A stretch of 64,000 nucleotides of DNA. Origin: Bacillus vallismortis (lineage in GTDB: Bacteria; Bacillota; Bacilli; Bacillales; Bacillaceae). The notes beneath the pieces were generated by a model. That model saw only the letters and a program-made list of their open reading frames with translations. It searched no databases and had not been told where the DNA came from. Location: positions 784,501 through 848,500 of the forward strand of contig NZ_CP026362.1 in the NCBI RefSeq assembly GCF_004116955.1, given 5' to 3'. Shown here one piece after another: positions 22,200-32,876 of the stretch (within the stretch, counting starts at the first letter, position 1; each line of letters begins with the position of its first letter). A program made the position numbers and the translations under genes.

Positions 22200-24836
22200 A
22201 TGAAACACTTAACTTCTGCTGAAGTTCGTCAAATGTTTTTGGATTTCTTTAAAGAAAAAGGACATGCGGTAGAGCCAAGCGCGTCATTAGTGCCGCATGA
22301 GGACCCTTCACTGCTGTGGATCAACAGCGGTGTTGCGACACTGAAAAAGTATTTTGACGGACGTGTCGTTCCGGAAAATCCAAGAATCGTAAACGCTCAA
22401 AAAGCGATCAGAACAAACGATATAGAAAATGTAGGTAAAACTGCGCGCCATCATACATTCTTTGAAATGCTTGGAAACTTTTCTATCGGCGATTATTTCA
22501 AAGAAGAAGCCATTACATGGGCTTGGGAGTTTTTAACGAGTGACAAGTGGATCGGCTTCGACAAAGAGCTTCTCTCTGTTACGGTTCACCCAGAAGATGA
22601 AGAAGCGTATGAATTTTGGGCGAAAAAAATCGGTATTCCTGAGGAAAGAATTATCCGCCTAGAGGGGAACTTCTGGGACATCGGTGAAGGACCGAGCGGA
22701 CCGAACACAGAGATTTTCTATGACCGCGGTGAAGCATACGGTAATGATCCAGAAGATCCGGAGCTCTATCCAGGCGGAGAAAACGACCGTTATTTGGAAG
22801 TATGGAATCTTGTGTTCTCTGAGTTCAACCATAACCCAGACGGCACGTACACGCCGCTTCCGAAGAAAAACATTGATACAGGCATGGGGCTTGAAAGAAT
22901 GGTATCTGTCATCCAGAATGTCCCGACAAACTTTGATACCGATTTATTTGTGCCGATCATCAAAGCAACAGAAACCATTTCTGGTGAAGCGTACGGCACA
23001 GACAATGTGAAAGACACTGCGTTTAAAGTGATTGCCGACCACATCAGAACGGTTGCCTTTGCTGTCAGTGATGGGGCGCTGCCGTCAAATGAAGGCCGCG
23101 GCTATGTATTAAGACGCTTGTTGCGCCGGGCTGTGCGTTATGCCAAAACAATCAACATCCACCGTCCGTTCATGTACGACTTAGTGCCGGTTGTCGCTGA
23201 AATCATGGCTGATTTCTACCCTGAAGTAAAAGAGAAAGCGGATTTCATCGCAAAAGTCATCAAAACCGAAGAAGAGCGCTTCCACGAAACCCTTAATGAA
23301 GGGCTTGCGATCCTGTCAGAAATGATCAAAAAAGAAAAAGGCAAGGGAAGCAGCGTGATTTCAGGGGCCGACGTGTTTAAATTGTACGATACGTATGGGT
23401 TCCCAGTTGAGCTGACAGAAGAATACGCAGAAGACGAGGGCATGACGGTTGACCATAAAGGCTTCGAAGAAGAAATGAACCAGCAGCGTGAACGGGCAAG
23501 AAACGCCCGCCAAGATGTCGGCAGCATGCAGGTGCAGGGCGGCGCATTGCGCGACGTGACCGATGAAAGCACATTTGTCGGCTACTCTCAAACGAAAGCT
23601 GGCGCCAATGTCATTGTGCTTCTTCAGGATGGACAATTCATTGAAGAGGCTCATGAAGGGGACAGCGTTCAAATCATTCTTGATGAAACACCGTTCTATG
23701 CAGAAAGCGGCGGCCAAATCGGCGATAAAGGTTACCTCCGCAGCGAACAGGCAGTGGTGAGAATTAAAGATGTGCAAAAAGCGCCGAACGGCCAGCATGT
23801 GCATGAAGGTGTTGTGGAGAGCGGCACTGTTCAAAAAGGCCTGCATGTAACGGCTGAAGTTGAAGACCATATGAGAAGCGGCGTCATTAAAAACCATACG
23901 GCAACGCATTTATTGCATCAGGCGCTTAAAGACGTTCTTGGAACTCATGTCAATCAGGCCGGATCTCTTGTGACTGAAAACCGTCTTCGTTTTGACTTCT
24001 CGCATTTTGGGCAAGTGACAAAAGAAGAGCTTGAACAAATTGAAACAATCGTAAACGAAAAGATCTGGGCGAGCATCCCGGTCAGCATCGATTTGAAGCC
24101 AATCGCTGAAGCAAAAGAAATGGGCGCGATGGCTCTGTTCGGCGAAAAATACGGTGATATTGTCCGGGTTGTCCAAGTCGGAGATTACAGTATAGAGCTG
24201 TGCGGCGGCTGTCATGTCAGAAACACAGCGGAAATCGGCTTGTTTAAAATTGCTTCAGAGTCTGGAATCGGAGCAGGCACAAGACGGATTGAAGCTGTAA
24301 CAGGACAAGGCGCTTACGTCGAAATGAACAGCCAGATTTCCGTTTTGAAGCAGGCTGCTGACGAGCTGAAAACAAATATTAAAGAAGTGCCGAAACGGGT
24401 TGCGGCTCTGCAGGCTGAACTGAAAGAAGCCCAAAGAGAAAATGAATCTCTTCTGGCGAAACTAGGAAACGTGGAAGCAGGAGCGATTCTGTCAAAAGTG
24501 AAAGAAGTTGACGGCGTGAGTGTGCTTGCGGAAAAAGTTAATGCGAAAGACATGAACCATCTCCGCACAATGGTGGATGAACTGAAAGCGAAGATCGGCT
24601 CTGCTGTGATCGTGCTTGGTGCGGTACAAAACGAGAAAGTCAATATTTCCGCCGGCGTAACAAAGGATCTCATTGAGAAAGGCCTGCATGCCGGCAAGCT
24701 GGTTAAACAAGCTGCGGAGGTTTGCGGCGGAGGCGGCGGAGGCCGTCCGGACATGGCGCAGGCAGGCGGCAAACAACCTGAAAAATTAGAAGAAGCTTTG
24801 GCTTCCGTAGAAGATTGGGTGAAATCCGTTTTATAA
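22200..24836 (+). CDS. alaS: Alanyl-tRNA synthetase
   Basis: AlaS charges and edits tRNA-Ala. The ATG at 22200 follows GGAGGAAGGAAATACA and gives 878 aa; the longer open frame from 22128 lies inside the leader terminator and is rejected. The N-terminal class II catalytic domain ([20 protein letters not shown]) is followed by the editing domain with zinc ligands [11 protein letters not shown] and CGGCHVRN. The C-terminal oligomerisation domain ends in a glycine-rich [15 protein letters not shown]. Expression is set by the T-box upstream. Confidence 0.97.
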   Translation: MKHLTSAEVRQMFLDFFKEKGHAVEPSASLVPHEDPSLLWINSGVATLKKYFDGRVVPENPRIVNAQKAIRTNDIENVGKTARHHTFFEMLGNFSIGDYFKEEAITWAWEFLTSDKWIGFDKELLSVTVHPEDEEAYEFWAKKIGIPEERIIRLEGNFWDIGEGPSGPNTEIFYDRGEAYGNDPEDPELYPGGENDRYLEVWNLVFSEFNHNPDGTYTPLPKKNIDTGMGLERMVSVIQNVPTNFDTDLFVPIIKATETISGEAYGTDNVKDTAFKVIADHIRTVAFAVSDGALPSNEGRGYVLRRLLRRAVRYAKTINIHRPFMYDLVPVVAEIMADFYPEVKEKADFIAKVIKTEEERFHETLNEGLAILSEMIKKEKGKGSSVISGADVFKLYDTYGFPVELTEEYAEDEGMTVDHKGFEEEMNQQRERARNARQDVGSMQVQGGALRDVTDESTFVGYSQTKAGANVIVLLQDGQFIEEAHEGDSVQIILDETPFYAESGGQIGDKGYLRSEQAVVRIKDVQKAPNGQHVHEGVVESGTVQKGLHVTAEVEDHMRSGVIKNHTATHLLHQALKDVLGTHVNQAGSLVTENRLRFDFSHFGQVTKEELEQIETIVNEKIWASIPVSIDLKPIAEAKEMGAMALFGEKYGDIVRVVQVGDYSIELCGGCHVRNTAEIGLFKIASESGIGAGTRRIEAVTGQGAYVEMNSQISVLKQAADELKTNIKEVPKRVAALQAELKEAQRENESLLAKLGNVEAGAILSKVKEVDGVSVLAEKVNAKDMNHLRTMVDELKAKIGSAVIVLGAVQNEKVNISAGVTKDLIEKGLHAGKLVKQAAEVCGGGGGGRPDMAQAGGKQPEKLEEALASVEDWVKSVL

Positions 24837-24920
24837 TTTGCCCATGTAGTGTAGAATGATGGTAAGATTAGGACCCCAGGCTGAACTTTGCCTGCGAATT
24901 TGGGAAAGAGGTGCAAAACG

Positions 24921-25187
24921 GTGAGCTCGTTTGATAAAACGATGAAATTTAATTTCTCCGATGATTCTGCTGAGACTAACGTAAATGAGGTGCTGATTAC
25001 AGTGTATGACGCGCTTCAGGAAAAGGGCTACAATCCAATCAATCAGATTGTCGGATACTTGCTGTCAGGTGATCCCGCTTACATTCCTAGGCATCGTGAC
25101 GCTCGTAATTTAATTCGCAAACTTGAAAGAGACGAATTAATCGAGGAATTGGTAAAGTCTTATTTAGAACAACATAAAGAGGCGTAA
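24921..25187 (+). CDS. yrzL: YrzL, IreB-family regulatory protein
   Basis: An 88-aa protein of the IreB family (DUF965/UPF0297), recognised from [11 protein letters not shown] at the start and the conserved [27 protein letters not shown] region. In Enterococcus IreB is a substrate of the PASTA kinase IreK and affects cephalosporin resistance; the Bacillus role is not clear. GTG 24921 with AAAGAGGTG upstream is chosen over the upstream in-frame ATG. yrzL, yrrK and yrzB are packed within 10 bp of each other and form one unit. Confidence 0.92.
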   Translation: MSSFDKTMKFNFSDDSAETNVNEVLITVYDALQEKGYNPINQIVGYLLSGDPAYIPRHRDARNLIRKLERDELIEELVKSYLEQHKEA

Positions 25188-25194
25188 ATAAAGA

Positions 25195-25611
25195 ATGAGA
25201 ATATTAGGACTCGATTTAGGAACCAAAACACTCGGTGTTGCTCTGAGCGACGAAATGGGCTGGACTGCTCAAGGCATTGAGACCATAAAGATTAATGAAG
25301 CTGAAGGCGATTATGGTTTATCACGTTTATCTGATCTGATTCAGGAGTATACTATAGATAAAATCGTGCTCGGCTTTCCTAAAAATATGAATGGAACAGT
25401 CGGCCCGAGAGGCGAAGCCAGCCAAACATTTGCGAAAATCCTTGAAACAACGTACAATGTTCCTGTTGTGCTGTGGGACGAGCGTCTTACCACAATGGCG
25501 GCTGAAAAAATGCTGATTGCCGCTGATGTCAGCAGGCAAAAACGAAAAAAAGTCATTGATAAAATGGCGGCTGTTATGATTTTGCAAGGATATCTTGACA
25601 GCTTAAATTAA
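25195..25611 (+). CDS. yrrK: YqgF/RuvX family RNase H-like nuclease (YrrK)
   Basis: A 138-aa YqgF-type RNase H-fold protein. The family is linked to 16S rRNA 5' processing (Holliday junction activity was proposed earlier). The acidic motif [15 protein letters not shown] starts the fold, [16 protein letters not shown] follows, and [15 protein letters not shown] carries further conserved acidic residues. The terminal [14 protein letters not shown] is typical. It lies between yrzL and yrzB, as in most Firmicutes. The start ATG follows a short gap of 7 bp. Confidence 0.93.
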   Translation: MRILGLDLGTKTLGVALSDEMGWTAQGIETIKINEAEGDYGLSRLSDLIQEYTIDKIVLGFPKNMNGTVGPRGEASQTFAKILETTYNVPVVLWDERLTTMAAEKMLIAADVSRQKRKKVIDKMAAVMILQGYLDSLN

Positions 25612-25628
25612 AGCCAGAGGTGAAGAAA

Positions 25629-25910
25629 ATGGAACACGGCGAAAATAATATTACAATTGTTGACGATCAAGGAAATGAACAGCTTTGTGAAGTGCTGTTT
25701 ACATTTGAAAACGAAGAGTTTGGCAAGTCTTATGTGCTGTACTACCCAATGGAAGCAAAAGATGATGAAGAAGTAGAAATTCTTGCTTCCAGTTTCACGC
25801 CAAACGAAGACGGTGAAAACGGTGAGCTATATCCGATCGAAACTGACGAAGAATGGGATATGATTGAAGAAACCCTTAACACATTCTTAGCGGACGAAGA
25901 CGAAGAATAA
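25629..25910 (+). CDS. yrzB: YrzB, DUF1292 protein
   Basis: A 93-aa, very acidic protein of the DUF1292 family ([31 protein letters not shown]). The frame opens 9 bp upstream, but AGAGGTGA then lies too close, so ATG 25629 is chosen. It is the third gene of the yrzL-yrrK-yrzB unit, which is widely conserved in Firmicutes; function unknown. The product is cytosolic, with no membrane segment. Confidence 0.9.
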   Translation: MEHGENNITIVDDQGNEQLCEVLFTFENEEFGKSYVLYYPMEAKDDEEVEILASSFTPNEDGENGELYPIETDEEWDMIEETLNTFLADEDEE

Positions 25911-25922
25911 AACACCGCGTCC

Positions 25923-26155
25923 AAAGCCGGAGCCATAATGCTCCGGCTTCAGATTGTTGACAAAGTCATAAAACGGTTTTCGTTTTATGACTTTGTCATC
26001 TTTTCAGCGTGATTGAAAACCCTTGAAGTCTAGGAAGGGCGAGCATCGGAGCACAGCGAATGTAGGGATTCGTGAGCACCGACGCGCAGGCCTGACAACG
26101 AATGCGAGGGTTTGTCGACACGCTGAAAGCCGGAGCATAATGCTCCGGCTTTTTC
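25923..26155 (+). repeat. Structured intergenic repeat with three hairpins
   Basis: The 340-bp gap between yrzB and mltG is almost filled by an ordered structure. Hairpin 1 (AAGCCGGAGC...GCTCCGGCTT, 25924-25949) is followed by a perfect 17-bp hairpin (25959-25997). A 127-nt element is closed by TTTCAGCGTG (26002-26011) and CACGCTGAAA (26119-26128). A near-copy of hairpin 1 with a T-run (26126-26155) acts as a terminator. I recall very similar sequences at several B. subtilis loci; it may be the roughly 190-bp dispersed element of the 168 genome. It needs a genome search. Confidence 0.7.
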
Positions 26156-26249
26156 TCTGCTGTATGAAGGGCTTGTTCACCCTTGTTTTGTAATAAATTG
26201 CCGAAATCCAATGAATCATGTAGTATAAGACCTGATGGGAGGGGACCTA

Positions 26250-27332
26250 ATGTATATCAATCGGCAAAAAAAATCATTTTTCAATAAAAAAACAATCATA
26301 CTGTCTTCCATTATTGTGCTGCTTCTCATCATTGGCGGGGCATTTTTATATGAGAAAACAATGCTGGAACCTGTTGAAAAAGACAGCAAAGCGACAGTGG
26401 ACATCAACATTCCGAGCGGCTCGTCTGTTTCGGCCATCGCATCGATATTAAAGAAAAACGACGTCATAAAAAGCGAGAAGGCATTTCAGTATTATGTAAA
26501 ATTTAAAGGCGCTTCCGGATTTCAGGCGGGATTTTACCATTTGAATAAAGGAATGGATGTAGATGCCATTATTCATAAGCTGACAAGCGGGGCTACAAGC
26601 TATGCCTTTCAGATTACAGTAACTGAGGGAGCACAGCTGACACAAATCGCGGCCGCTATTGCCGATGAAACGAAATACTCAAAAAAACAAGTCATGGCGA
26701 AGCTGGACGATGAAACATTTATTCATCAGCTGAAGAAAGAGTTTCCGGACACTGTGACAAACGATGTTTTCAATAAAAATATAAAGCATCCGCTGGAAGG
26801 GTACCTATTCCCGGCTACATACCCTTTTCATGATCCGGACACGTCACTTGAAGACATGATTACGGCAATGGTTAAACAGACAAATTCTTATGTAGAAACA
26901 TATAAAGCAGAAATGAAGAAAAATAAACTTTCCGTGCATAAGCTGCTGACGATGGCTTCATTGATTGAAGAAGAAGCGACTGAAAAAGTCGATCGCCATA
27001 AAATTGCGAGCGTCTTTTATAACCGCCTGAAGAAGAAAATGCCGCTCCAAACAGATCCGACCGTACTGTACGCCGCAGGCAAGCATAAAGATCGCGTTCT
27101 TTATAAGGATCTGGAAATCGATTCACCGTACAATACGTATAAAAACCCGGGATTGACGCCAGGACCGATTGCTAACGCTGGCATGTCGTCATGGGAAGCG
27201 GCGTTGCATCCAGAGCAAACGGACTATCTGTACTTCTTGGCGAAATCAAGTGGTGAGGTCGTATTTACAAAAACGCTAAAAGAGCACAATAAAGCAAAAG
27301 AAAAATACATTTTCTCAAAAAATGAGCAATAA
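26250..27332 (+). CDS. mltG: Endolytic murein transglycosylase MltG (YrrL)
   Basis: MltG cleaves nascent glycan strands and sets strand length in cell elongation. The 360-aa protein has a cytosolic basic start (MYINRQKKSFFNKK), one membrane anchor (about 15-36) and an extracellular YceG domain. The catalytic glutamate is expected in MASLIEEEATEK, with the family signature TPGPIANAGMSSWEAALHP near the end. ATG 26250 follows GGAGGGGA and is chosen over ATG 26235. A terminator follows. Confidence 0.94.
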   Translation: MYINRQKKSFFNKKTIILSSIIVLLLIIGGAFLYEKTMLEPVEKDSKATVDINIPSGSSVSAIASILKKNDVIKSEKAFQYYVKFKGASGFQAGFYHLNKGMDVDAIIHKLTSGATSYAFQITVTEGAQLTQIAAAIADETKYSKKQVMAKLDDETFIHQLKKEFPDTVTNDVFNKNIKHPLEGYLFPATYPFHDPDTSLEDMITAMVKQTNSYVETYKAEMKKNKLSVHKLLTMASLIEEEATEKVDRHKIASVFYNRLKKKMPLQTDPTVLYAAGKHKDRVLYKDLEIDSPYNTYKNPGLTPGPIANAGMSSWEAALHPEQTDYLYFLAKSSGEVVFTKTLKEHNKAKEKYIFSKNEQ

Positions 27333-27359
27333 AAGGGGAGCAAAAAGCTCTCCTTTTGT
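27331..27359 (+). terminator. Terminator after mltG
   Basis: AAAAGGGGAGC and GCTCTCCTTTT form a stem around AAAAA; the mltG stop lies at its base. Confidence 0.8.
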
Positions 27360-27427
27360 TCGCTTTCCGCAAGGTTTTATGATAAAATATATCGGGTTGT
27401 TTACCGATGTATCATGATGTATTCAGA

Positions 27428-27464
27428 GAGTGTCCTGTGTAAAAAGACTGGGGCACTCCTTTTT
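27428..27464 (+). terminator. Terminator-like hairpin in the trmR leader
   Basis: GAGTGTCC (27428-27435) pairs with GGGCACTC (27451-27458, one G-T pair) and is followed by CTTTTT. It lies 20 bp before the trmR start and after a possible promoter near 27380 (GATAAAATATA). It could be an attenuator or the remnant of an upstream unit's terminator. Confidence 0.5.
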
Positions 27465-27466
27465 AG

Positions 27467-28138
<672 letters not shown>

Positions 28139-28143
28139 ATGTC

Positions 28144-29073
28144 ATGAAAAAACCAGAGCTCTTAGTGACGCCGACGAGTGCGGCGGACATTTTGCCGCTG
28201 ATACAGGCGGGGGCAACTGCGTTTTTAGTTGGGGAACAGAAATACGGCTTGAGATTAGCGGGGGAATTTTCTCGTGATGATGTAACAAAAACGGTTGAAA
28301 TTGCACACAAAGAAGGAGCAAAAGTATACGTTGCCGTAAATGCCATTTTTCATAACGATAAAGTGGGAGAGCTTGGCGAATATCTGGCTTTCTTAGCGGA
28401 AACCGGTGTCGATGCAGCGGTATTCGGCGATCCTGCCGTGCTGATGGCTGCCCGTGAATCTGCGCCCGGCCTAAAGCTTCATTGGAGCACAGAAACGACA
28501 GGCACCAACTACTATACATGCAACTACTGGGGACGAAAAGGCGCGGCGCGTTCTGTGCTTGCCAGAGAGTTAAACATGGACAGCATTGTGGAGATCAAAG
28601 AAAACGCTGAAGTTGAAATTGAAATCCACGTGCATGGAATGACGTGCATGTTCCAATCAAAGCGTTCTTTAATTGGCAACTATTTTGAATACCAAGGCAA
28701 AGTCATGGACATTGAAGGAAAGAAAAAAGAATCAGGCTTGTTCTTGCACGATAAAGAACGTGATAATAAATACCCGATTTTCGAAGATGAAAACGGCACG
28801 CACATCATGAGCCCGAACGATGTGTGCATTATTGATGAACTTGAGGAATTGATAGATGCCGGCATTGATTCTTTCAAAATCGACGGTGTCCTGAAATCGC
28901 CGGAATACTTAATTGAAGTCACCAACATGTACAGAGAAGCCATTGATCTGTGTGTGGAAAACCGTGACGAATATGAAGCGAAAAAAGAAGACTGGATCGA
29001 ACGCATTGAAAGCATCCAGCCAGTTAACAGAAAAATCGATACCGGATTCTTCTTTAAAGAAACGGTTTATTAA
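28144..29073 (+). CDS. trhP1: tRNA hydroxylation protein TrhP1 (YrrN, U32 peptidase-like)
   Basis: A 309-aa U32-family protein that, with TrhP2, makes 5-hydroxyuridine at tRNA position 34 using prephenate. It has the TIM-barrel-like start (KPELLVTPTSAADILPLIQAGA) and the U32 motif EIEIHVHGMTCMFQSKRSLIGNYF in shortened form; the cysteine cluster seen in YrrO is largely absent. ATG 28144 with GAGGTGAATGTC upstream is chosen, 5 bp after trmR. The family is called peptidase for historical reasons; protease activity is not expected. Confidence 0.9.
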   Translation: MKKPELLVTPTSAADILPLIQAGATAFLVGEQKYGLRLAGEFSRDDVTKTVEIAHKEGAKVYVAVNAIFHNDKVGELGEYLAFLAETGVDAAVFGDPAVLMAARESAPGLKLHWSTETTGTNYYTCNYWGRKGAARSVLARELNMDSIVEIKENAEVEIEIHVHGMTCMFQSKRSLIGNYFEYQGKVMDIEGKKKESGLFLHDKERDNKYPIFEDENGTHIMSPNDVCIIDELEELIDAGIDSFKIDGVLKSPEYLIEVTNMYREAIDLCVENRDEYEAKKEDWIERIESIQPVNRKIDTGFFFKETVY

Positions 29074-29091
29074 TGAAAAGGAGGTTAAGCT

Positions 29092-30360
29092 ATGACTGCC
29101 GTAAATGATAAAATATCCAAAATCGTCAATGGTAAGCGTGTAATTACAAAAAAGCCGGAGCTTCTCGCACCCGCCGGTAATCTTGAAAAACTGAAAATCG
29201 CTGTTCATTACGGAGCGGACGCGGTCTTTATTGGAGGACAGGAATACGGTCTGCGCTCAAATGCCGATAACTTTACAATCGAAGAAATTGCAGAAGGCGT
29301 TGAATTCGCAAAACAATATGGCGCGAAGATCTACGTAACGACAAACATTTTTGCCCATAATGAAAACATGGACGGGCTTGAAGAATACTTGAAAGCACTT
29401 GGAGATGCCAACGTTGCCGGCATTATTGTGGCAGATCCGCTGATCATCGAAACATGCCGCAGAGTGGCCCCGAATGTTGAGGTGCACTTGAGCACGCAGC
29501 AGTCTCTTTCAAACTGGAAGGCTGTCCAGTTCTGGAAGGAAGAAGGTCTGGACCGCGTCGTGCTGGCACGTGAAACAAGCGCTCTTGAAATCAGAGAAAT
29601 GAAAGAAAAGGTAGATATCGAAATCGAATCCTTTATTCACGGCGCGATGTGTATCGCATATTCCGGCCGCTGCGTGTTGAGCAATCACATGACGGCGCGG
29701 GATTCCAACCGCGGAGGCTGCTGCCAGTCATGCCGCTGGGATTATGATTTGTATCAAACTGACGGTGCCAATGCCGTTGCTTTGTATGGTGAAGAAGATG
29801 CGCCATTTGCGATGAGCCCGAAAGATTTGAAGCTGATTGAATCCATTCCGAAAATGATCGAAATGGGCATCGACAGCTTAAAGATTGAAGGACGCATGAA
29901 ATCCATTCACTATGTAGCAACAGTTGTCAGCGTATACCGAAAAGTCATCGACGCTTATTGCGCTGATCCGGATCACTTTGTGATTCAAAAAGAATGGCTT
30001 GAAGAGCTTGATAAGTGCGCCAACCGGGACACTGCGACAGCTTTCTTTGAAGGAACGCCAGGCTATGAAGAGCAAATGTTCGGCGAGCACGGCAAAAAAA
30101 CGACGTTTGATTTTGTCGGCTTAGTGCTGAATTATGATGAAGACACACAAATGGTTACGCTCCAACAGCGCAATTTCTTCAAAAAAGGCGACGAAGTGGA
30201 ATTTTTCGGTCCGGAAATCGACAACTTTACACATACGATTGAAACCATTTGGGACGAAGACGGTAATGAGCTAGATGCTGCCCGCCATCCCCTGCAAATT
30301 GTCAAATTCAAACTAGACAAAAAGATTTATCCGAGCAACATGATGAGAAAGGGGAAGTAA
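29092..30360 (+). CDS. trhP2: tRNA hydroxylation protein TrhP2 (YrrO, U32 peptidase-like)
   Basis: A 422-aa partner of TrhP1. The barrel start KPELLAPAGNLEKLKIAVHYGADAVFIGG resembles TrhP1, so the pair are paralogues. Cysteines in FIHGAMCIAYSGRCVLSNHM and GGCCQSCRWDY match the iron-sulfur-type site of U32 enzymes. A C-terminal beta domain (about 340-420) completes it. It starts 18 bp after trhP1 with a strong AAAGGAGG site. Hydroxylation of U34 widens decoding and feeds TrmR. Confidence 0.92.
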   Translation: MTAVNDKISKIVNGKRVITKKPELLAPAGNLEKLKIAVHYGADAVFIGGQEYGLRSNADNFTIEEIAEGVEFAKQYGAKIYVTTNIFAHNENMDGLEEYLKALGDANVAGIIVADPLIIETCRRVAPNVEVHLSTQQSLSNWKAVQFWKEEGLDRVVLARETSALEIREMKEKVDIEIESFIHGAMCIAYSGRCVLSNHMTARDSNRGGCCQSCRWDYDLYQTDGANAVALYGEEDAPFAMSPKDLKLIESIPKMIEMGIDSLKIEGRMKSIHYVATVVSVYRKVIDAYCADPDHFVIQKEWLEELDKCANRDTATAFFEGTPGYEEQMFGEHGKKTTFDFVGLVLNYDEDTQMVTLQQRNFFKKGDEVEFFGPEIDNFTHTIETIWDEDGNELDAARHPLQIVKFKLDKKIYPSNMMRKGK

Positions 30361-30366
30361 CAACCC

Positions 30367-30999
30367 ATGGGTAAGAATCCAGTAGTCATTGGAATCGCAG
30401 GAGGTTCCGGTTCAGGAAAAACGAGTGTCACACGGTCTATTTATGAACAATTTAAAGGACACTCGATTTTAATGATCCAGCAAGACCTTTATTATAAAGA
30501 CCAAAGCCATCTTCCATTTGAAGAAAGGCTGAACACAAACTATGATCATCCGCTTGCGTTTGATAATGACTATTTAATCGAGCATATTCAGGATCTATTG
30601 AATTACCGCGCGATTGAAAAGCCGATTTACGACTACAAGCTTCACACACGTTCAGAAGAAACGGTTCACGTAGAGCCAAAGGATGTTATTATCCTTGAAG
30701 GCATTCTTGTTCTTGAAGACAAAAGGCTCCGTGACCTGATGGATATCAAGCTTTACGTGGATACAGACGCCGACTTGCGTATCATCAGACGGATTATGAG
30801 AGATATTAATGAGCGCGGCCGCTCTATTGATTCTGTCATTGAACAGTATGTGTCAGTTGTCCGCCCGATGCATAACCAATTCGTTGAACCGACGAAACGA
30901 TACGCTGATATTATTATCCCGGAAGGCGGACAGAATCACGTCGCAATTGATCTGATGGTCACGAAGATTCAGACGATACTAGAGAATAACCTGATGTAA
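30367..30999 (+). CDS. udk: Uridine kinase
   Basis: Udk phosphorylates uridine and cytidine in pyrimidine salvage. The 210-aa protein has Walker A GGSGSGKT at residues 12-19, the QQDLYYKD nucleoside-site motif and the usual [12 protein letters not shown] arginine-rich lid. It starts 6 bp after trhP2. It is the last chromosomal gene before the prophage; in B. subtilis 168 greA comes next, as I recall. Confidence 0.96.
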   Translation: MGKNPVVIGIAGGSGSGKTSVTRSIYEQFKGHSILMIQQDLYYKDQSHLPFEERLNTNYDHPLAFDNDYLIEHIQDLLNYRAIEKPIYDYKLHTRSEETVHVEPKDVIILEGILVLEDKRLRDLMDIKLYVDTDADLRIIRRIMRDINERGRSIDSVIEQYVSVVRPMHNQFVEPTKRYADIIIPEGGQNHVAIDLMVTKIQTILENNLM

Positions 31000-31016
31000 T
31001 AAGCTTTTGAAGTGGG

Positions 31017-31052
31017 TGGGCAAGGTCAAAAATATGATCTTGCCCATTTTTT
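31017..31052 (+). terminator. Terminator after udk, at the host-prophage boundary
   Basis: TGGGCAAG (31017-31024) pairs with CTTGCCCA (31039-31046), followed by TTTTTT. It closes the chromosomal operon. Confidence 0.85.
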
Positions 31053-31121
31053 GCCCACAGTTTTTAAGACAATGTATTTTCTTTTCATTCTATTGCTCTT
31101 TAGAACCTCGATAATAACATG

Positions 31122-31150
31122 AAAAAGACACAGCAATTCCTTACTGTGTC
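31122..31150 (-). terminator. Minus-strand terminator ending the left-end phage unit
   Basis: Read on the minus strand, GACACAG and CTGTGTC form a stem followed by TTTTT. The stop codon of the small membrane gene lies inside it. Confidence 0.75.
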
Positions 31151-31332
31151 CTGTTTGAATTCTTATTGTTCTTGACTGCGAAAATTGAGGCACAAATAAC
31201 ACATATGATCTGTAAGATGATTCCGATCACCAATGAATAGTCAAGGACATTTTCTAATGCAAAACCTGCTATAAGAAACCCTTCGGATAAAATAATGAAC
31301 AATACTACATAGTTCATCCTCAACTTCATCAT
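31141..31332 (-). CDS. Small two-helix membrane protein at the prophage left end
   Basis: A 63-aa protein with two hydrophobic helices (YVVLFIILSEGFLIAGFAL and LVIGIILQIICVICASIFAV) and a short polar tail (KNNKNSNRTQ). AAGGAAGGTG precedes the ATG pair at its start. It lies downstream of, and in the same direction as, the integrase, so it is probably expressed in the lysogen. I do not recognise the family. Its position at the attachment end is typical of cargo genes such as superinfection-exclusion proteins, but no motif proves that. Confidence 0.65.
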   Translation of the reverse strand: MMKLRMNYVVLFIILSEGFLIAGFALENVLDYSLVIGIILQIICVICASIFAVKNNKNSNRTQ

Positions 31333-31414
31333 TTACAGCACCTTCCTTTTTATTATTATACTATTGATCACACTTAACTTAAAACCAACTCAAGAACAAG
31401 GTTAGGAAAAGTCT

Positions 31415-32572
31415 TTAAAAGATTTCATTTGCAACAGCATTGAATTGAACGATTGCTTCAGTTTTGGTATCTTTCATGATGTGCGAATAAATATCTAATG
31501 TTGTTTTGGAGGAAGCATGTCCTAAACGTTTTTGAGCTTCCTTCAATTTAACTTCTGCGTCAATCAGCAGTGATGCATACGTGTGTCTTAGGTTATGGGG
31601 CGTGATCCGGGTGACATCGGATTTTTTTATATAGGTGTCTAATTTATAATTGAAATTCCGGGCAGGGATAGGGCGGCCGGTTTTGTCTGTGAACACAAAG
31701 CCTTCATCCTTATACTGGTCTCGGTTTTCCATTTTGATGTGATTCTGTATATGTTTTAGTATTCTTAATTGGTTGATGACTTGGGGCGGCACAGGAACAT
31801 TTCGTATTGATGATGAAGTTTTGGGACTGAGCAATTTATAATTGTCTCTCAGACCGCCTTGCTGATACAACGTATAGCGGACTCGTATGATTGATTCCTC
31901 GAAGTCTATCTTGTCCCATTTTAAAGCTACAGCTTCACCAATTCTAAGCCCTGAATAAACGAGCAGGACAAACATTGCTAAATCTTGCGGCCGTCCTCTC
32001 CTTTTTACACATTGTAGGAATTTAGATATCTCTTCCTTCTCCCAGAATTTAATGTCTTTGAGATCCTGATCATCTGTGACTCGTTCAGCGTCTTTTGCAC
32101 GAGGCAAACGAATCCCCACAAGCGGATCAAGTTTGAAGTATTGATCTCTCATAGCATTTTTAGTCATCATCTTAAAAACTTGGTGTACGCCTGTTAGCGT
32201 GTTCTTTGCATAATCAGGGGCTATGTCATTCAGAAATTTTTGATACATAGACGCATTGATGTTTTTCACCTTGATGCTTCCGATATGTTTTTTTATGATG
32301 ACCATGCTATCTTTCCGGGCCTTCCACGAGCTTTCTTTTACAGTGTGTTTGTACGTGTCAAACCACAAGTCTAAATACTCTGAAATTGTAATGGAATCGT
32401 TCTTCTCATAGAATTGTTGGTCAATATTTAATTCAGCCTCTGCAGCTGCAATCATAGCTTCTTTCTTTGTTCGGAAGCCTTTTTTTGTTTTTTCTCGACG
32501 TTTTCTGGTTATAGGGTCATTGTAAGTGATTCTATATTCCCAGTTATCCCCACGCTTCCTATAACTCGCCAT
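31415..32572 (-). CDS. Prophage integrase (tyrosine recombinase)
   Basis: A 385-aa site-specific recombinase that integrates and, with an excisionase, excises the phage. The N-terminal AP2-like arm-binding domain (MASYRKRGDNWEYRITYNDP) is followed by a SAM-like core-binding domain (about 65-170). The catalytic domain has R in YSGLRIGE, HNLRHTYASLL, RLGHASSKTT and the nucleophile in LDIYSHI. ATG 32572 is chosen because GGAGGG lies 6 bp upstream; a frame 5 codons longer lacks a good site. It is transcribed away from the arbitrium region. Confidence 0.95.
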   Translation of the reverse strand: MASYRKRGDNWEYRITYNDPITRKRREKTKKGFRTKKEAMIAAAEAELNIDQQFYEKNDSITISEYLDLWFDTYKHTVKESSWKARKDSMVIIKKHIGSIKVKNINASMYQKFLNDIAPDYAKNTLTGVHQVFKMMTKNAMRDQYFKLDPLVGIRLPRAKDAERVTDDQDLKDIKFWEKEEISKFLQCVKRRGRPQDLAMFVLLVYSGLRIGEAVALKWDKIDFEESIIRVRYTLYQQGGLRDNYKLLSPKTSSSIRNVPVPPQVINQLRILKHIQNHIKMENRDQYKDEGFVFTDKTGRPIPARNFNYKLDTYIKKSDVTRITPHNLRHTYASLLIDAEVKLKEAQKRLGHASSKTTLDIYSHIMKDTKTEAIVQFNAVANEIF

Positions 32573-32876
32573 GGGTATTCCCTCCAAACTTTTTCTAAAA
32601 TATAACTCTAATACTATTATGCAATGTTACATATTGTTTTTGTAGGAAAAAATACACGAAGTTGATACTAAGGCAGTAAATCAATAATAATTGATTCTAT
32701 TAATTTTGAATTAAAATAACATATAAAATATATCTTTTTAATCAGAATTATGGTATAATAAAGAATAATAGGAAAATTATTTATATTTAAATTTTTTGTT
32801 CTTTCTTTGACTCTTTCGTCATTAATCGACAATCTTTTTTGGTTCAGTATGTTAAATTAATTTTGAAATGGTGATT
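32573..32876. promoter_or_regulatory. Divergent int-aimR control region
   Basis: This 304-bp, AT-rich gap separates integrase and aimR. A likely plus-strand promoter with an extended -10 (TGGTATAAT, hexamer 32754-32759) lies about 120 bp before aimR; its -35 is weak. No ORF with a ribosome site was found. A long T-rich stretch follows (32780-32835). Nothing else was identified. Confidence 0.5.

Noticed and set aside
31000..31140. tRNA gene at the attachment site
   Set aside because: No cloverleaf or CCA-type 3' end is visible; the only structure is the udk terminator.
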